A stretch of 64,000 nt of DNA from Thalassovita mediterranea (GTDB taxonomy: Bacteria; Pseudomonadota; Alphaproteobacteria; Rhodobacterales; Rhodobacteraceae): contig NZ_CYSF01000017.1 of the NCBI RefSeq assembly GCF_001458435.1, positions 62,001 to 126,000 on the forward strand, written 5' to 3'. This document shows positions 48,535-57,880 of this stretch, one piece after another. Made by a program: the position numbers and the translations under genes. Numbering within the stretch: the first letter of the stretch is position 1; each line of letters opens with the position of its first letter. The notes beneath the pieces are model-generated. The model made no database searches. It was given only the letters and a program-made list of their open reading frames with translations, and was not told where the DNA came from.

Positions 48535-49209
48535 TTAAACCTCAGGCAGCGCGTAGAAATCGCGGGTGTAGAATTGCTGCACCCCCTCTAGCGCCTGTGC
48601 TTGCTGATAGGCCGCGCGTGCCGCCAGACGATCCTGATAGGCCGTCAGGTTGGGGAAGGCTGCGAAATCCACGTAATGCGCCGCCGCCCAGACGGTAAAG
48701 CCCATCATCACATCCGCCGCCGAAAACCCAGATGCCAGCAAATACGCGCGCCCATCCGCCAGCCGCGCCTCCAACGCCTTGAGCGCGATGGCGAGGCGTT
48801 TGGTTTCAATGCCCATCACCGGGATGGAGCGCATGGCGGGATCAGGTAGGAACAGGTGCTGCATGTTGAGGTTTTGAATGCCCGTGCCCAGCGTTTCTGC
48901 ATAGTGCAGCCATTGCAGCCACTCCGCCCGCTCTTCATTCCCGACTGCAGGCATAAGGCTATGGTCTGCACGGGTTTCGCACAGGTACTGCACCATTGCG
49001 CCACTTTCGACCAATGTGATGCCGTCAATTTCCAGCGCAGGCACCCGCCGCGCAGGTGACAGTGCCTTGAAACCGTCCTGTTGCAGCGATCCATCGGTGA
49101 TCTGATAGTCCACCAGATCCACATCGACGCCAAGTTCACACAGCAACCACAGGACACGGAACGACCGACTGCCAGCGATGGAGTGCAGGGTAGGTTTGGA
49201 TGTGGTCAT
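48535..49209 (-). CDS. Glutathione S-transferase (upstream copy)
   Basis: The 224-residue GST has V-L-W-L-L-C-E-L-G-V, R-V-P-A-L-E-I-D-G and Y-L-L-A-S-G-F-S-A-A-D-V, the last identical to the adjacent copy. The two probably arose by tandem duplication. The ATG at 49209 has an AAGGACGG site upstream; the longer start at 49245 is less likely. Substrate unknown. Confidence 0.87.
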   Translation of the reverse strand: MTTSKPTLHSIAGSRSFRVLWLLCELGVDVDLVDYQITDGSLQQDGFKALSPARRVPALEIDGITLVESGAMVQYLCETRADHSLMPAVGNEERAEWLQWLHYAETLGTGIQNLNMQHLFLPDPAMRSIPVMGIETKRLAIALKALEARLADGRAYLLASGFSAADVMMGFTVWAAAHYVDFAAFPNLTAYQDRLAARAAYQQAQALEGVQQFYTRDFYALPEV

Positions 49210-49338
49210 ATCAGCCGTCCTTCTACTGCGTTTTCTAATCGGCAATGTAACTTCGCTAATCGCGGCGCGATTGCGCCGCCCCTCGGAACGGCGCTCTGCA
49301 CCATATTTCTAACAACACTTACGCATTGCACAGCGCTC

Positions 49339-51273
49339 TCACGCTTCTTCCAACCGGATCAGCGCGGCCCCTGCCTCGACCTGATCACCGTCTGCGGCCA
49401 GCACTTCGGCGACGATGCCATCACGGGCGGCCAGCAGGGAATGTTCCATCTTCATCGCCTCCAGAATGGCCAGACGGTCGCCTTCTTTCACCTCTTGGCC
49501 TTGGCGGGCAAAGACCGCTTTGACCAGACCAGGCATCGGGGCTTCAATCACATTGCCATCCCCTGCCGCACCGCTGGCCTGATCCAAAGGATCAATTCGG
49601 GTGAAGCTGAGGCCATAGCCTGCAAAGACCGTGATCGCGTCCCCCGACAGCGCCACATCAGGCAGGCGTTTGCCTGCGGCCAGCCATTGGCCGTTCACGC
49701 GGGTGCAGATGACCTGCGCGCCCTCGATATCCCAGTGTTGCAGATCAGGACCGCGCACTTCCACCGTTGCGGTAAATGTTGCCTCACCCTCGCCCAACGT
49801 GACCGACTGATGCAGCGGCGCCCAGAGGGTGAAGCCGCTGTCCCACGCCGCCTGCTCTAGCCCAAGTGCGGCCTGCGCGGCGGCGGCCTTGTGCACGGGC
49901 GTCGCCTCGGGGGCTGCGACCAGCGCATCAATTTCCCGCGCGATCAGGCCGGTGTCCACATCCCCCGCAGCAAAGGCCGGATCGGCAGCCAACGCACCAA
50001 GGAAGGCAAGGTTCGTCACCGTCCCTGCCACCTGCGTCTGATCCAGTGCCGCCGACAGACGCGACAGCGCCGCCGCGCGGCTGGGACCATGCACGATCAC
50101 CTTGGCAATCATCGGGTCATACCACGGGCTGATGGTGTCCCCTGCCCGCACGCCACTGTCTGCCCGCGCCATCGCAGGGAAGCTCAGGTGGCTGAGCGTG
50201 CCTGTGGCGGGCAGGAAGCCCTTTGGCACATCCTCAGCATAAAGACGGGCTTCAAACGCGTGACCAATCAACGGGATCTGTTCCTGCGTCATTGGCAAAG
50301 CCTCGCCCGCAGCGACACGCAGCTGCCAGTCGACCAGATCAACACCGGTGACCAGTTCGGTCACGGGGTGTTCCACCTGCAAGCGGGTGTTCATTTCCAT
50401 AAACCAGAACCCATCCGGGCGCAGGCCGTTGGAACCATCAACGATAAACTCGACCGTTCCGGCGCCCTTGTACCCGATTGCCTCTGCCGCGCGGACAGCG
50501 GCATTCCCCATCGCGGCGCGCATCTCTTCGGTCATGCCCGGCGCGGGGGCTTCTTCGATCACCTTCTGGTGGCGGCGCTGGAGGGAGCAGTCGCGTTCAT
50601 ACAAATGCACGGCGCTGGTGCCATCGCCAAACACCTGCACCTCGATATGGCGGGGTTTCTGGATGTATTTCTCGATCAGGCAGTCAGGATTGCCAAAGGC
50701 GGTCTGCGCCTCGCCCTGCGCACTGGCCAAGGCATCGGCGAAATCGGCGGCATCCTCAACCAAACGCATGCCTTTACCACCGCCGCCAGCAACAGCCTTG
50801 ATCAGCACGGGATAGCCGATCTCCGCCGCTTGCTGGGCAAGGAAATCCGCATCCTGATTGGCGCCGTGATAGCCGGGCACAACGGGAACGCCCGCCTCTT
50901 CCATCAGGGCTTTGGCCGCGTCCTTCAGCCCCATCGCGCGAATGGCTGAGGCTGAGGGGCCGATGAAGGTCAGACCCGCCGCCTCGACCGCGTCAACAAA
51001 TTCGGGGTTCTCGCTGAGGAAGCCATAGCCCGGATGGATCGCCTGCGCGCCCGTTGCCTGCGCGACGGCAATGATTTCGTCGCCCAGCAGATAACTGTCT
51101 GCAGGTGCCGGGCCGGTGCCGATCAGCACCGCCTCATCCGCCATGGCCACATGTTTGGCCGCGGCATCCGCGGTGGAATAAACGGCGACGGTCTGCACCC
51201 CCAGAGAGCGGGCGGTTTCCATGACGCGACAGGCAATTTCGCCCCGGTTGGCGATCAGGATTTTGGTAAACAT
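49339..51273 (-). CDS. mccA: Methylcrotonyl-CoA carboxylase biotin-containing subunit
   Basis: The 644-residue protein has an N-terminal biotin carboxylase domain (K-I-L-I-A-N-R-G-E-I-A, ATP-grasp G-G-G-G-K-G-M-R, E-M-N-T-R-L-Q-V-E-H). A connecting region follows, then a C-terminal biotinyl domain with E-A-M-K-M-E-H. With mccB it carboxylates 3-methylcrotonyl-CoA. Position in the ivd cluster decides the substrate over propionyl-CoA. The ATG at 51273 has an AAGGACG site. Confidence 0.92.
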   Translation of the reverse strand: MFTKILIANRGEIACRVMETARSLGVQTVAVYSTADAAAKHVAMADEAVLIGTGPAPADSYLLGDEIIAVAQATGAQAIHPGYGFLSENPEFVDAVEAAGLTFIGPSASAIRAMGLKDAAKALMEEAGVPVVPGYHGANQDADFLAQQAAEIGYPVLIKAVAGGGGKGMRLVEDAADFADALASAQGEAQTAFGNPDCLIEKYIQKPRHIEVQVFGDGTSAVHLYERDCSLQRRHQKVIEEAPAPGMTEEMRAAMGNAAVRAAEAIGYKGAGTVEFIVDGSNGLRPDGFWFMEMNTRLQVEHPVTELVTGVDLVDWQLRVAAGEALPMTQEQIPLIGHAFEARLYAEDVPKGFLPATGTLSHLSFPAMARADSGVRAGDTISPWYDPMIAKVIVHGPSRAAALSRLSAALDQTQVAGTVTNLAFLGALAADPAFAAGDVDTGLIAREIDALVAAPEATPVHKAAAAQAALGLEQAAWDSGFTLWAPLHQSVTLGEGEATFTATVEVRGPDLQHWDIEGAQVICTRVNGQWLAAGKRLPDVALSGDAITVFAGYGLSFTRIDPLDQASGAAGDGNVIEAPMPGLVKAVFARQGQEVKEGDRLAILEAMKMEHSLLAARDGIVAEVLAADGDQVEAGAALIRLEEA

Positions 51274-51370
51274 ATACGGCGTCCTTTTTGGCAAAGGTCG
51301 GAGCGGGGGCTGCCTGCCCCCGGACCCCCGGGGATATTTCTGGAACAGTGAAAGAGGAAACAAGCTGTCA

Positions 51371-51661
51371 TCATGGCGCCTCTTCGACCCATGACTTCAA
51401 TACAGGCTTGTCGCCAGTATTAGGCCAATCAATCAAAATGGCCCCATAGGCAGGGACTTCCTTGCCTGTCAGGCAGCTTCGGGTCGAAACAGGTTGTCCA
51501 TCTGTCGAGTTGTTGCTCAACCCCAAGATACGGCTTTGGCGGCCATTGATCTTGATCGTCATACCCTCCTCAGGCATCCCTGTTATCTGCGTCAGCATCA
51601 CAACAAGGCCGTCTACTCCAGTGACCTGAAAGTGATCTGATATTTGTCCGCGAAACCGCAT
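51371..51661 (-). CDS. Unknown small protein between mccA and mccB
   Basis: The 96-residue protein contains V-D-G-L-V-V-M-L-T-Q-I-T-G-M-P, R-I-L-G-L-S-N-N-S-T-D-G and a tryptophan-containing end K-S-W-V-E-E-A-P. It has no signal peptide, membrane helix or known motif. It starts three bases after the mccB stop, so it is translated with the operon. I do not recognise it. Confidence 0.55.
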   Translation of the reverse strand: MRFRGQISDHFQVTGVDGLVVMLTQITGMPEEGMTIKINGRQSRILGLSNNSTDGQPVSTRSCLTGKEVPAYGAILIDWPNTGDKPVLKSWVEEAP

Positions 51662-51664
51662 CGC

Positions 51665-53269
51665 TTACATCCGGAACACGCCGAAGCGTGTCTCTTCGAT
51701 CGGGGCGTTCAGTGCGGCGGAGAGGGAAAGCGCCAGCACCTCGCGGGTTTTGCGCGGGTCGATGATGCCGTCATCCCACAGACGCGCCGAGGCGTAGAGC
51801 GGGTGGCTCTGCTCTTCGAACATGTCGATGGTGGGCTGTTTGAAGGCAGCTTCTTCCTCGGCTGACCACGTGCCGCCCTGACGTTCGATGCCATCGCGTT
51901 TGACCGTCGCCAAAACGCCCGCCGCCTGTTCGCCGCCCATGACCGAGATGCGGGAATTGGGCCATGTCCACAGGAAGCGCGGGGAATAGGCGCGGCCTGC
52001 CATGCCGTAGTTGCCAGCCCCGAAAGAGCCGCCAACCAGCATGGTGATTTTCGGCACTTTGGTCGAGGCCACCGCGGTCACCATTTTCGCGCCGTGACGG
52101 GCGATGCCTTCGTTTTCATACTTCCGGCCCACCATGAAACCGGTGATGTTTTGCAAGAACACCAACGGGATCTTACGCTGGCTGCACAGTTCAACAAAAT
52201 GCGCACCTTTTTGGGCGGCCTCGGAGAACAAGACGCCGTTGTTGGCGATGATGCCGACCGGGCAGCCTTTGATATGGGCAAAGCCGGTGACCAGCGTTTC
52301 ACCAAAACGCGGTTTGAATTCGTCAAAGCGTGATCCATCGACGGTGCGCGCGATCACCTCGCGGATGTCATAGGGGGTGCGCAGATCGCCGGGGACAACG
52401 CCGAAGATTTCCGACGGGTCATAGGCGGGTTCTTCGGGCGTGGCCCAATCCACGGTGGCGGGGCGGCGGCGGTTCAGGTGGCTGACGGCGCGGCGCGCCA
52501 GCGCCAGTGCATGTGCGTCATCTTCGGCCAAGTAATCCGCCACACCGGAAAGGCGCGTGTGAACATCACCGCCGCCCAGATCCTCGGCACTGACCACTTC
52601 ACCTGTTGCGGCCTTCACCAATGGCGGACCGGCGAGGAAGATGGTGCCTTGCTCTTTGACGATGATGGTCACATCCGACATCGCGGGCACATAGGCGCCG
52701 CCTGCGGTGCAGCTGCCCATCACCACGGCGATCTGGGGGATGCCCTTGGCCGACATATTGGCCTGATTGTAGAAAATCCGGCCAAAGTGGTCGCGATCAG
52801 GAAACACCTCATCCTGTTGCGGCAGGTTGGCGCCGCCGCTGTCCACCAGATAGATACAGGGGAGGTTGTTTTCCTCGGCAATCTCTTGCGCGCGCAGGTG
52901 TTTTTTCACCGTCATCGGGAAATACGTGCCGCCTTTGACGGTGGCGTCGTTGCAGACGATCATGCAGTCCACACCGCTGACCCGCCCAATGCCCGCGATC
53001 ACGCCCGCCGCAGGGGCCGCATTGTCGTACATGCCATATGCAGCTGTCGCGCCGACCTCTAGGAAGGGTGAGCCGGGATCGAGCAGGTCCGCAACACGGC
53101 GGCGCGGCAGCATCTTGCCACGCGCCTCATGGCGTTCGCGCGCCTTCTCCCCGCCACCCAAACGCGCCGCATCAGCGGCAGAGGTGATCTGGGCAAGTGC
53201 AGCCTCATGGGCGGCGACATTGGCTTTGAACCCGTCGGAGGATGGCAAAGCGTTGGATTTCAGTTTCAT
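51665..53269 (-). CDS. mccB: Methylcrotonyl-CoA carboxylase carboxyltransferase subunit
   Basis: The 534-residue carboxyltransferase has [28 protein letters not shown] and [16 protein letters not shown], which are the two acyl- and carboxybiotin-binding regions of this family. The ATG at 53269 has a GGAG site and overlaps the upstream gene's stop by four bases. Confidence 0.95.
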   Translation of the reverse strand: MKLKSNALPSSDGFKANVAAHEAALAQITSAADAARLGGGEKARERHEARGKMLPRRRVADLLDPGSPFLEVGATAAYGMYDNAAPAAGVIAGIGRVSGVDCMIVCNDATVKGGTYFPMTVKKHLRAQEIAEENNLPCIYLVDSGGANLPQQDEVFPDRDHFGRIFYNQANMSAKGIPQIAVVMGSCTAGGAYVPAMSDVTIIVKEQGTIFLAGPPLVKAATGEVVSAEDLGGGDVHTRLSGVADYLAEDDAHALALARRAVSHLNRRRPATVDWATPEEPAYDPSEIFGVVPGDLRTPYDIREVIARTVDGSRFDEFKPRFGETLVTGFAHIKGCPVGIIANNGVLFSEAAQKGAHFVELCSQRKIPLVFLQNITGFMVGRKYENEGIARHGAKMVTAVASTKVPKITMLVGGSFGAGNYGMAGRAYSPRFLWTWPNSRISVMGGEQAAGVLATVKRDGIERQGGTWSAEEEAAFKQPTIDMFEEQSHPLYASARLWDDGIIDPRKTREVLALSLSAALNAPIEETRFGVFRM

Positions 53270-53796
53270 TGCAAGCTCCATTGCTCATTGGGGTTCAGCC
53301 CACGTTGAATGTGGAAAACGACACGTCTTTTGTTCCAATCCGCTAGCGCCTCTGCGTATCGGCACAGGACAGCCTGTGACACATTGGGCAGCCTTTGCGT
53401 GATGCACAGTTCTTGGGGCGAAGGCAGCTCCATCAGTGGCGGATTTATAGACTCTGGCACCGTCAGGTCCGCATAGGTTTGCAAATCACCTTCCAGCCAA
53501 GCGCTGACGCGCAGCAAACATGCCTCTGTCTGGCGCAACTCATATGCAATGTCGCAAAGGCGCTGAGATGTGGAAACACATAGTGCATCCATCGGGACGT
53601 GAGTTGGTACAGAAGGGACACGAGCAGTGCATTCGGCAAGATATCCTTCGACGTCGAACACCTGAGTCTCCGCAATCGCATCAGACGCGCTGCCAAGACC
53701 GCATGCCAGAATAACCCAACCCAGCATTGACCGGCACGGGTGGTTCCGCGGCCCCAAGAGATTGCGAATTGCGCCTATGGTCACCAGGCTCCTCAT
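53266..53796 (-). CDS. Unknown exported protein between acyl-CoA synthetase and mccB
   Basis: The 176-residue protein starts at an ATG (53796) with a strong GGGGGAG site; it shares four bases with the synthetase stop and four with the mccB start. The N-terminus is long (about 23 residues) before the hydrophobic stretch [15 protein letters not shown], followed by A-I-A-E. The mature part has six cysteines (for example E-C-T-A-R, A-L-C-V-S, R-L-C-D-I, E-A-C-L-L). It would therefore go to the periplasm, unlike its neighbours. No family recognised. Confidence 0.6.
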   Translation of the reverse strand: MRSLVTIGAIRNLLGPRNHPCRSMLGWVILACGLGSASDAIAETQVFDVEGYLAECTARVPSVPTHVPMDALCVSTSQRLCDIAYELRQTEACLLRVSAWLEGDLQTYADLTVPESINPPLMELPSPQELCITQRLPNVSQAVLCRYAEALADWNKRRVVFHIQRGLNPNEQWSLQ

Positions 53797-54512
53797 CCCA
53801 ACTCCCCCGCCGCACGCGCTTTCAGTTCCTTACGGATCACCTTGCCCGTGACAGTCATCGGCAGTTCGTCGAGGAAGGCAATCTCTCGCGGGTAGGCATG
53901 TTTGGCGATGCGGGCCTTGGCAAAATCCTGCAGTTCACGCGCCAGCGCATCAGAGGGCACGAAATCCGGTTTCAGCACGACATAGGCTTTCACGATCTCG
54001 GTGCGCAGCTCATCCGGTTTCCCAACCACCCCGACCGTCGCAACAGCGGGGTGTTTCAGCAGGCCATCCTCAATCTCACTGGGGCCGATCCGGTAACCGG
54101 CGGAGGTGATCACATCATCTTCCCGCCCCACGAAGCGCAGGAAATCCCCGTCCCAGATGCCGCGATCGCCGGTCAGCATCCAGTCGCCGCAGAACTTGGC
54201 CGCTGTTTCATCTGGACGGTTCCAATAGCCCAGCATCATCGAGGCCGCGCCGCGTTTGATCGCCACCTCACCTTCGCCATCTGTCACCTGTCCCTGATCA
54301 TCAAGGATGGCAATGTCGAACCCCGGTGCGGGTTTACCGATGCAGCCCGGTCGCGCTTCAAATAGACTATCGGCGGATGAGGCTACCATATTGCATTCGG
54401 TCTGGCCGTAAAATTCATTGATTGCGACGCCAAAGGCCCCCTGCCCCCAGTCGAGCATTTCTGCACCAAGTGGTTCACCCCCGCTAGCAACCGTGCGTAG
54501 GCCCGCGATCAC
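53793..54512 (-). pseudogene. 3' part of a split acyl-CoA synthetase gene
   Basis: The 239-residue frame starts at a GTG (54512) and holds the C-terminal part of an AMP-forming acyl-CoA synthetase: F-Y-G-Q-T-E-C-N, L-T-G-D-R-G, R-E-D-D-V-I-T-S-A-G-Y-R-I-G-P and the catalytic-lysine end T-V-T-G-K-V-I-R-K-E-L. It was separated from the 5' part by a 68-bp tandem duplication. The GTG overlaps the stop of the 5' part (GTGA) and is preceded by a GAGGGGG sequence, so separate translation is possible. Lacking the P-loop, it cannot act alone. Confidence 0.85.
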
Positions 54513-54595
54513 GGCCCCCTCTGCCTTTCTGCACCAAGTGGTTCACCCCCGCTAGCAACCGTGCGTAGGCCCGCGATCACGGCCCCCTCTGCCTT
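54458..54595. repeat. Perfect 68-bp tandem duplication
   Basis: Bases 54458-54527 reappear identically at 54526-54595, an offset of 68 bases. As 68 is not a multiple of three, the duplication shifts the reading frame of the acyl-CoA synthetase gene. Each copy encodes the E-G-A-V-I-A-G-L-R-T-V-A-S-G-G segment. Confidence 0.95.
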
Positions 54596-55429
54596 CAGCA
54601 TGCGCAGCGCGGTTGGGGGGAAGAAGACATTGCGCACCGATCCTTCGGCGATGATGCGCTGGCATTCATCGGTCGAAAACTTGGCCATACGTGCGGCGGC
54701 CACGGGCACGCCCAGCGCCAATCCCGGCATCAGCACATCAAACAGCCCGCCGATCCACGCCCAATCAGCAGGCGTCCAGATGCAATCGCCCTCGGCGCCT
54801 AGAAAATCATGGCTCATCTCGACACCGGGCAGGTGGCCAATCAGCATCCGATGCGCGTGCAATGCCCCCTTGGGCGACCCTGTGGTGCCCGAGGTGTAGA
54901 TCAGCACGGCGGGATCTTCAGCCCCTGTGTCAACGGTTTCAAAGGGCTGATCAGACAGCGTGACGTCCTCGGCAACCAGCGCCTGACGATCCGCGTCCTT
55001 TAGCCATTCCGCCAGACCCTCGGTGCCTTCTGGATCCGCAACAACCACGGCAACGCCTGCATCCTCTAGGCGGGTCAGCAGCGCCTCAACCCCGAACAGT
55101 TTGAACAGCGGGATCGAAATGGCACCGATTTTCCAGCACGCAATATGCGCCGCTGCGGTCCATCCCGATTGGGTGCGCAACACGCCTACGCGGTCCCCAC
55201 GCGACACGCCACGTGCCACCAGTTGATGCGCCAGACTGTCCGCCATTTGGCGCAAACGACCGTAGGTGATCGCCTCTGCCGCGCCCGATGATACGTCACG
55301 GATCGCCACCCGATCAGGACTACGGGCCGCCCAGTCATCACACACCTGCGCGGCCATATTCAGGCGCTCGGGGACTTCCCACTGGAACCCCCGATATAGA
55401 ACGCCATAGCTGTCAACACGCGGCAACAT
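54509..55429 (-). pseudogene. 5' part of a split acyl-CoA synthetase gene
   Basis: The 306-residue frame has the AMP-binding P-loop Y-T-S-G-T-T-G-S-P-K-G near residue 181, W-T-P-A-D-W-A-W-I-G-G and F-F-P-P-T-A-L-R-M-L. It then meets a stop at E-R-Q-R-G-P because of the 68-bp duplication. Removing one repeat restores one continuous protein of about 530 residues with the downstream part. The intact enzyme would activate a short or branched acid to its CoA thioester using ATP, feeding the leucine/isovalerate pathway. The start (ATG 55429) lies four bases after ivd. Confidence 0.85.
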
Positions 55430-55433
55430 CGGC

Positions 55434-56597
55434 TTAGCGCATCGCATTCATCAGTTCGCGGCCCACCAACATCCGACGGATTTCCGAGGTGCCAGCGCCG
55501 ATCTCCATCAGTTTTGCATCGCGGAAGATGCGGGCCACCGGGCTGTCGGACAGGAAGCCCGCACCGCCAAAGGCCTGCACCGCCTGATGTGCCACAACCA
55601 TCGCCTCTTCGGAGGCATAGAGACAGCACGCCGCCGCATCCTGACGGGTCACTTCGCCACGATCACAGGCCTTGGCCACCTCATAGACATAGGCGCGGGC
55701 GGAATTCATCTTGGTATACATATCGGCGATCTTGCCCTGCATCAGCTGGAAATCCCCGATCGACTGACCGAACTGTTTGCGTTCGACCATGTAGGGCATC
55801 ACCTCATCCAGACAGGCGGCCATGATACCGGTGCCGATACCGGCCAGCACCACACGTTCATAATCCAGACCGGACATCAGCACGCGCACACCTTTGCCTT
55901 CTTCGCCCAGCACGTTTTCAAACGGCACCTCGACATTGTCAAAGATCAGCTCGGCCGTGTTGGACCCACGCATCCCCAGCTTGTCAAAATGCGGGCTGGT
56001 GGAAAAACCAGTCATGGATTTTTCGACGATAAAGGCGGTGATGCCTTTGGACCCTGCATCGGGATCAGTTTTGGCATAAACCACCAGTGTATCCGCGTCT
56101 GGGCCATTGGTGATCCAGTATTTGTTGCCGTTCAGCACATAGTAGCCGTTGCGCTTTTCCGCCTTCAGCTTCATCGACACCACGTCAGAGCCGGCTGAAG
56201 GTTCGGACATCGCCAGCGCACCCACATGTTCACCGCTGATCAGACCGGGCAGGTATTTCTGCCGCTGTTCGTCAGTGCCGTTCAGCTTGATCTGGTTCAC
56301 ACAAAGGTTCGAGTGCGCGCCGTAGGACAAAGACACAGAGGCAGAGGCGCGCGCCAGTTCCTCAACCACTATCACATGGGCCAGATAGGACATGCCAGCG
56401 CCGCCGAATTGTTCCGGCACGGTGACGCCCAATAGGCCCAGATCACCCATTTCGCGCCAGAGTTCGTTGGGAAATTCGTTCTTGGCATCCACCTCAGCCG
56501 CCAGCGGCTTGATCCGGTCCTGCGCAAACCGATGCACCATATCGCGCAGCGCGTTAACGTCTTCACCCAGATCGAAATTCATCACGGCATTGAACAT
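55434..56597 (-). CDS. ivd: Isovaleryl-CoA dehydrogenase
   Basis: The 387-residue flavoenzyme oxidises isovaleryl-CoA to 3-methylcrotonyl-CoA. It has [10 protein letters not shown], which is typical of this branch of acyl-CoA dehydrogenases, M-S-E-P-S-A-G-S-D and [11 protein letters not shown] with the likely catalytic Glu, and a C-terminal [11 protein letters not shown]. It is the first gene of the operon, with a GGAGGGG site, and has a promoter and palindrome upstream. Confidence 0.95.
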   Translation of the reverse strand: MFNAVMNFDLGEDVNALRDMVHRFAQDRIKPLAAEVDAKNEFPNELWREMGDLGLLGVTVPEQFGGAGMSYLAHVIVVEELARASASVSLSYGAHSNLCVNQIKLNGTDEQRQKYLPGLISGEHVGALAMSEPSAGSDVVSMKLKAEKRNGYYVLNGNKYWITNGPDADTLVVYAKTDPDAGSKGITAFIVEKSMTGFSTSPHFDKLGMRGSNTAELIFDNVEVPFENVLGEEGKGVRVLMSGLDYERVVLAGIGTGIMAACLDEVMPYMVERKQFGQSIGDFQLMQGKIADMYTKMNSARAYVYEVAKACDRGEVTRQDAAACCLYASEEAMVVAHQAVQAFGGAGFLSDSPVARIFRDAKLMEIGAGTSEIRRMLVGRELMNAMR

Positions 56598-56618
56598 GAT
56601 CCCGCCCCTCCCCGGCGA

Positions 56619-56640
56619 TTAATGAACAGTTGTTCAATAA
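56619..56640. promoter_or_regulatory. 22-base palindromic operator upstream of ivd
   Basis: TGAACA-GT-TGTTCA (56623-56636) is a perfect inverted repeat, extended by TTA/TAA on the outer sides around one mismatched pair. It overlaps the candidate -10 and start-site region of ivd. Its form fits a TetR-type regulator site; no such gene is in the window. Confidence 0.55.
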
Positions 56641-56666
56641 ATGGCGCGAAAAACGAGTCGCGTCAA
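56638..56666 (-). promoter_or_regulatory. Candidate promoter of the leucine-degradation operon
   Basis: On the minus strand TTGACG (56666-56661), a 17-base spacer and CATTTA (56643-56638) precede ivd. The -35 is good and the -10 weak, as is common for regulated promoters. Confidence 0.45.
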
Positions 56667-56716
56667 GCCGCCCGTTCATTTGTGGTCCATTCGACGCCCC
56701 ATAGCGTCGCGACAAC

Positions 56717-56749
56717 ACAAAAAAGGGGACGGCCAGCACCATCCCCTTT
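56717..56749 (-). terminator. Terminator after the EF-hand gene
   Basis: On the minus strand aaagggga pairs with tcccctttt around a 12-base loop, followed by six T. It isolates the EF-hand gene from ivd. Confidence 0.75.
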
Positions 56750-56774
56750 CAGAGCCTTCATTCTTCAGATGGGA

Positions 56775-57662
56775 TCAGTTGTGAACCACTTCGCTCAGGC
56801 TCAACCGGCCATCGCGGTTTTCATCGTATTCCGCGATAAACACACGGGCACCTTGCAACGTGGTCAAATCCAAGTCTTCGCCGTCATCATGGCCCATAGC
56901 GGCCGTATCGGCGTCCCAATCGGCCTCCCACTTTTCCAGAGTCGCCTTGAGGGCGACGATACAGTCGACACTGGCACCCAGATCCTGCGTCAGTTCTTCG
57001 GGCACCAGTTGTTCCGCGGCGTTTTCATAAGCGATCACCTCATCCACCGTGACCAGACCATTGCCGTCCTCATCTGCCTCAAGGAAGGTTTCCACCGCCT
57101 CGCGCTGCATCACCGCCTCTAGTTCGTCGTAGGTGATAACCTTGTCGGCGTTGGCATCCATGTGCGCCATATCTTCGCGCAGCATATCCTTAACCGGGCG
57201 CGACATTTCAGCGGCCACTTCACTGCCAGCACAGACCTCAGGCACAGGCGGCATTGCGGGTTCATCGCCATAGTTGAATGCCAGATATTCGGTTTCAGTC
57301 ACCTGACCGTCACCATTGATGTCCAGTTCGGCAAACGCCACGCGAGCATCGGACGAGGCCTGCGCTGGCATACTGGCGCTGGCCAGATAGCCGCCTGCCA
57401 GCAAAAGCGCGGGCAAAGCCATGATGGAAACGCGGGTGGTGGTGTTTGACAGTAGGGTTTTCATTCTGGTGTCTCCTTTTGCAAAGGACACCCCACCAGC
57501 TGCCACAGACGCATCTGCCTGATCCTGCATCCCAATATCCTGGGCCACAAGGTCACGCAGATAGCCGCTCATCGTTTGACCATCTTGGGCCACACGACGC
57601 GCCAGATCCTGTTTCTGCTCGGGCGAGAGGCGAAATTCGATGCTTTCGGTTTTCTTGCTCAT
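56775..57662 (-). CDS. Ribbon-helix-helix / transmembrane / EF-hand protein
   Basis: The 295-residue frame has three parts. Residues about 7-44 (S-I-E-F-R-L-S-P-E-Q-K-Q-D-L, then M-S-G-Y-L-R-D-L-V-A) resemble a ribbon-helix-helix DNA-binding domain. Residues about 78-97 (V-S-I-M-A-L-P-A-L-L-L-A-G-G-Y) are hydrophobic and are followed by a possible signal-peptidase site A-Q-A (100-102). The rest has four EF-hand loops at about 114-125, 169-180, 197-208 and 280-291. An internal ATG (57464) has a strong AAAAGGAG site and would give a secreted EF-hand protein alone, so two products are possible. Whether the long or only the short form is made is not known. As a long form it would be a membrane-tethered DNA-binding protein with a calcium-binding periplasmic part. 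Confidence 0.75.
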   Translation of the reverse strand: MSKKTESIEFRLSPEQKQDLARRVAQDGQTMSGYLRDLVAQDIGMQDQADASVAAGGVSFAKGDTRMKTLLSNTTTRVSIMALPALLLAGGYLASASMPAQASSDARVAFAELDINGDGQVTETEYLAFNYGDEPAMPPVPEVCAGSEVAAEMSRPVKDMLREDMAHMDANADKVITYDELEAVMQREAVETFLEADEDGNGLVTVDEVIAYENAAEQLVPEELTQDLGASVDCIVALKATLEKWEADWDADTAAMGHDDGEDLDLTTLQGARVFIAEYDENRDGRLSLSEVVHN

Positions 57663-57795
57663 GCTATCAGAACCTTTCTTTATGCGGCGCCTGTCGTTCG
57701 TCATATCGTTCAAGAGGATATGGGACTGCGGATAGACTGCCGGGGTGTCTGCCAAATCACCTGACAATCCCGTCCCAAATTTTCCAATAAATCCG

Positions 57796-57850
57796 TGTCC
57801 GGCAAAAGGCATTTCGTGTCCGGACAACCGCAATTAAAGATGTCCGGACA
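57796..57850. repeat. Three TGTCCGG-type repeats upstream of the RHH/EF-hand gene
   Basis: The perfect palindrome TGTCCGGACA occurs at 57817-57826 and 57841-57850, and a partial copy TGTCCGGCAA at 57796-57805. The starts are 21 and 24 bases apart, about two helical turns. They lie in the 218-base gap before the gene, a likely operator array. Binding by the gene's own RHH domain is inference. Confidence 0.7.
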
Positions 57851-57880
57851 GTTTATGGCGCCTATTTTCTGGCGGTGGCG

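Noticed and set aside
56775-57833. Extension of the RHH/EF-hand frame upstream to 57833
   Set aside because: It would run through the TGTCCGG repeats, has no ribosome site, and its added residues carry no pattern.
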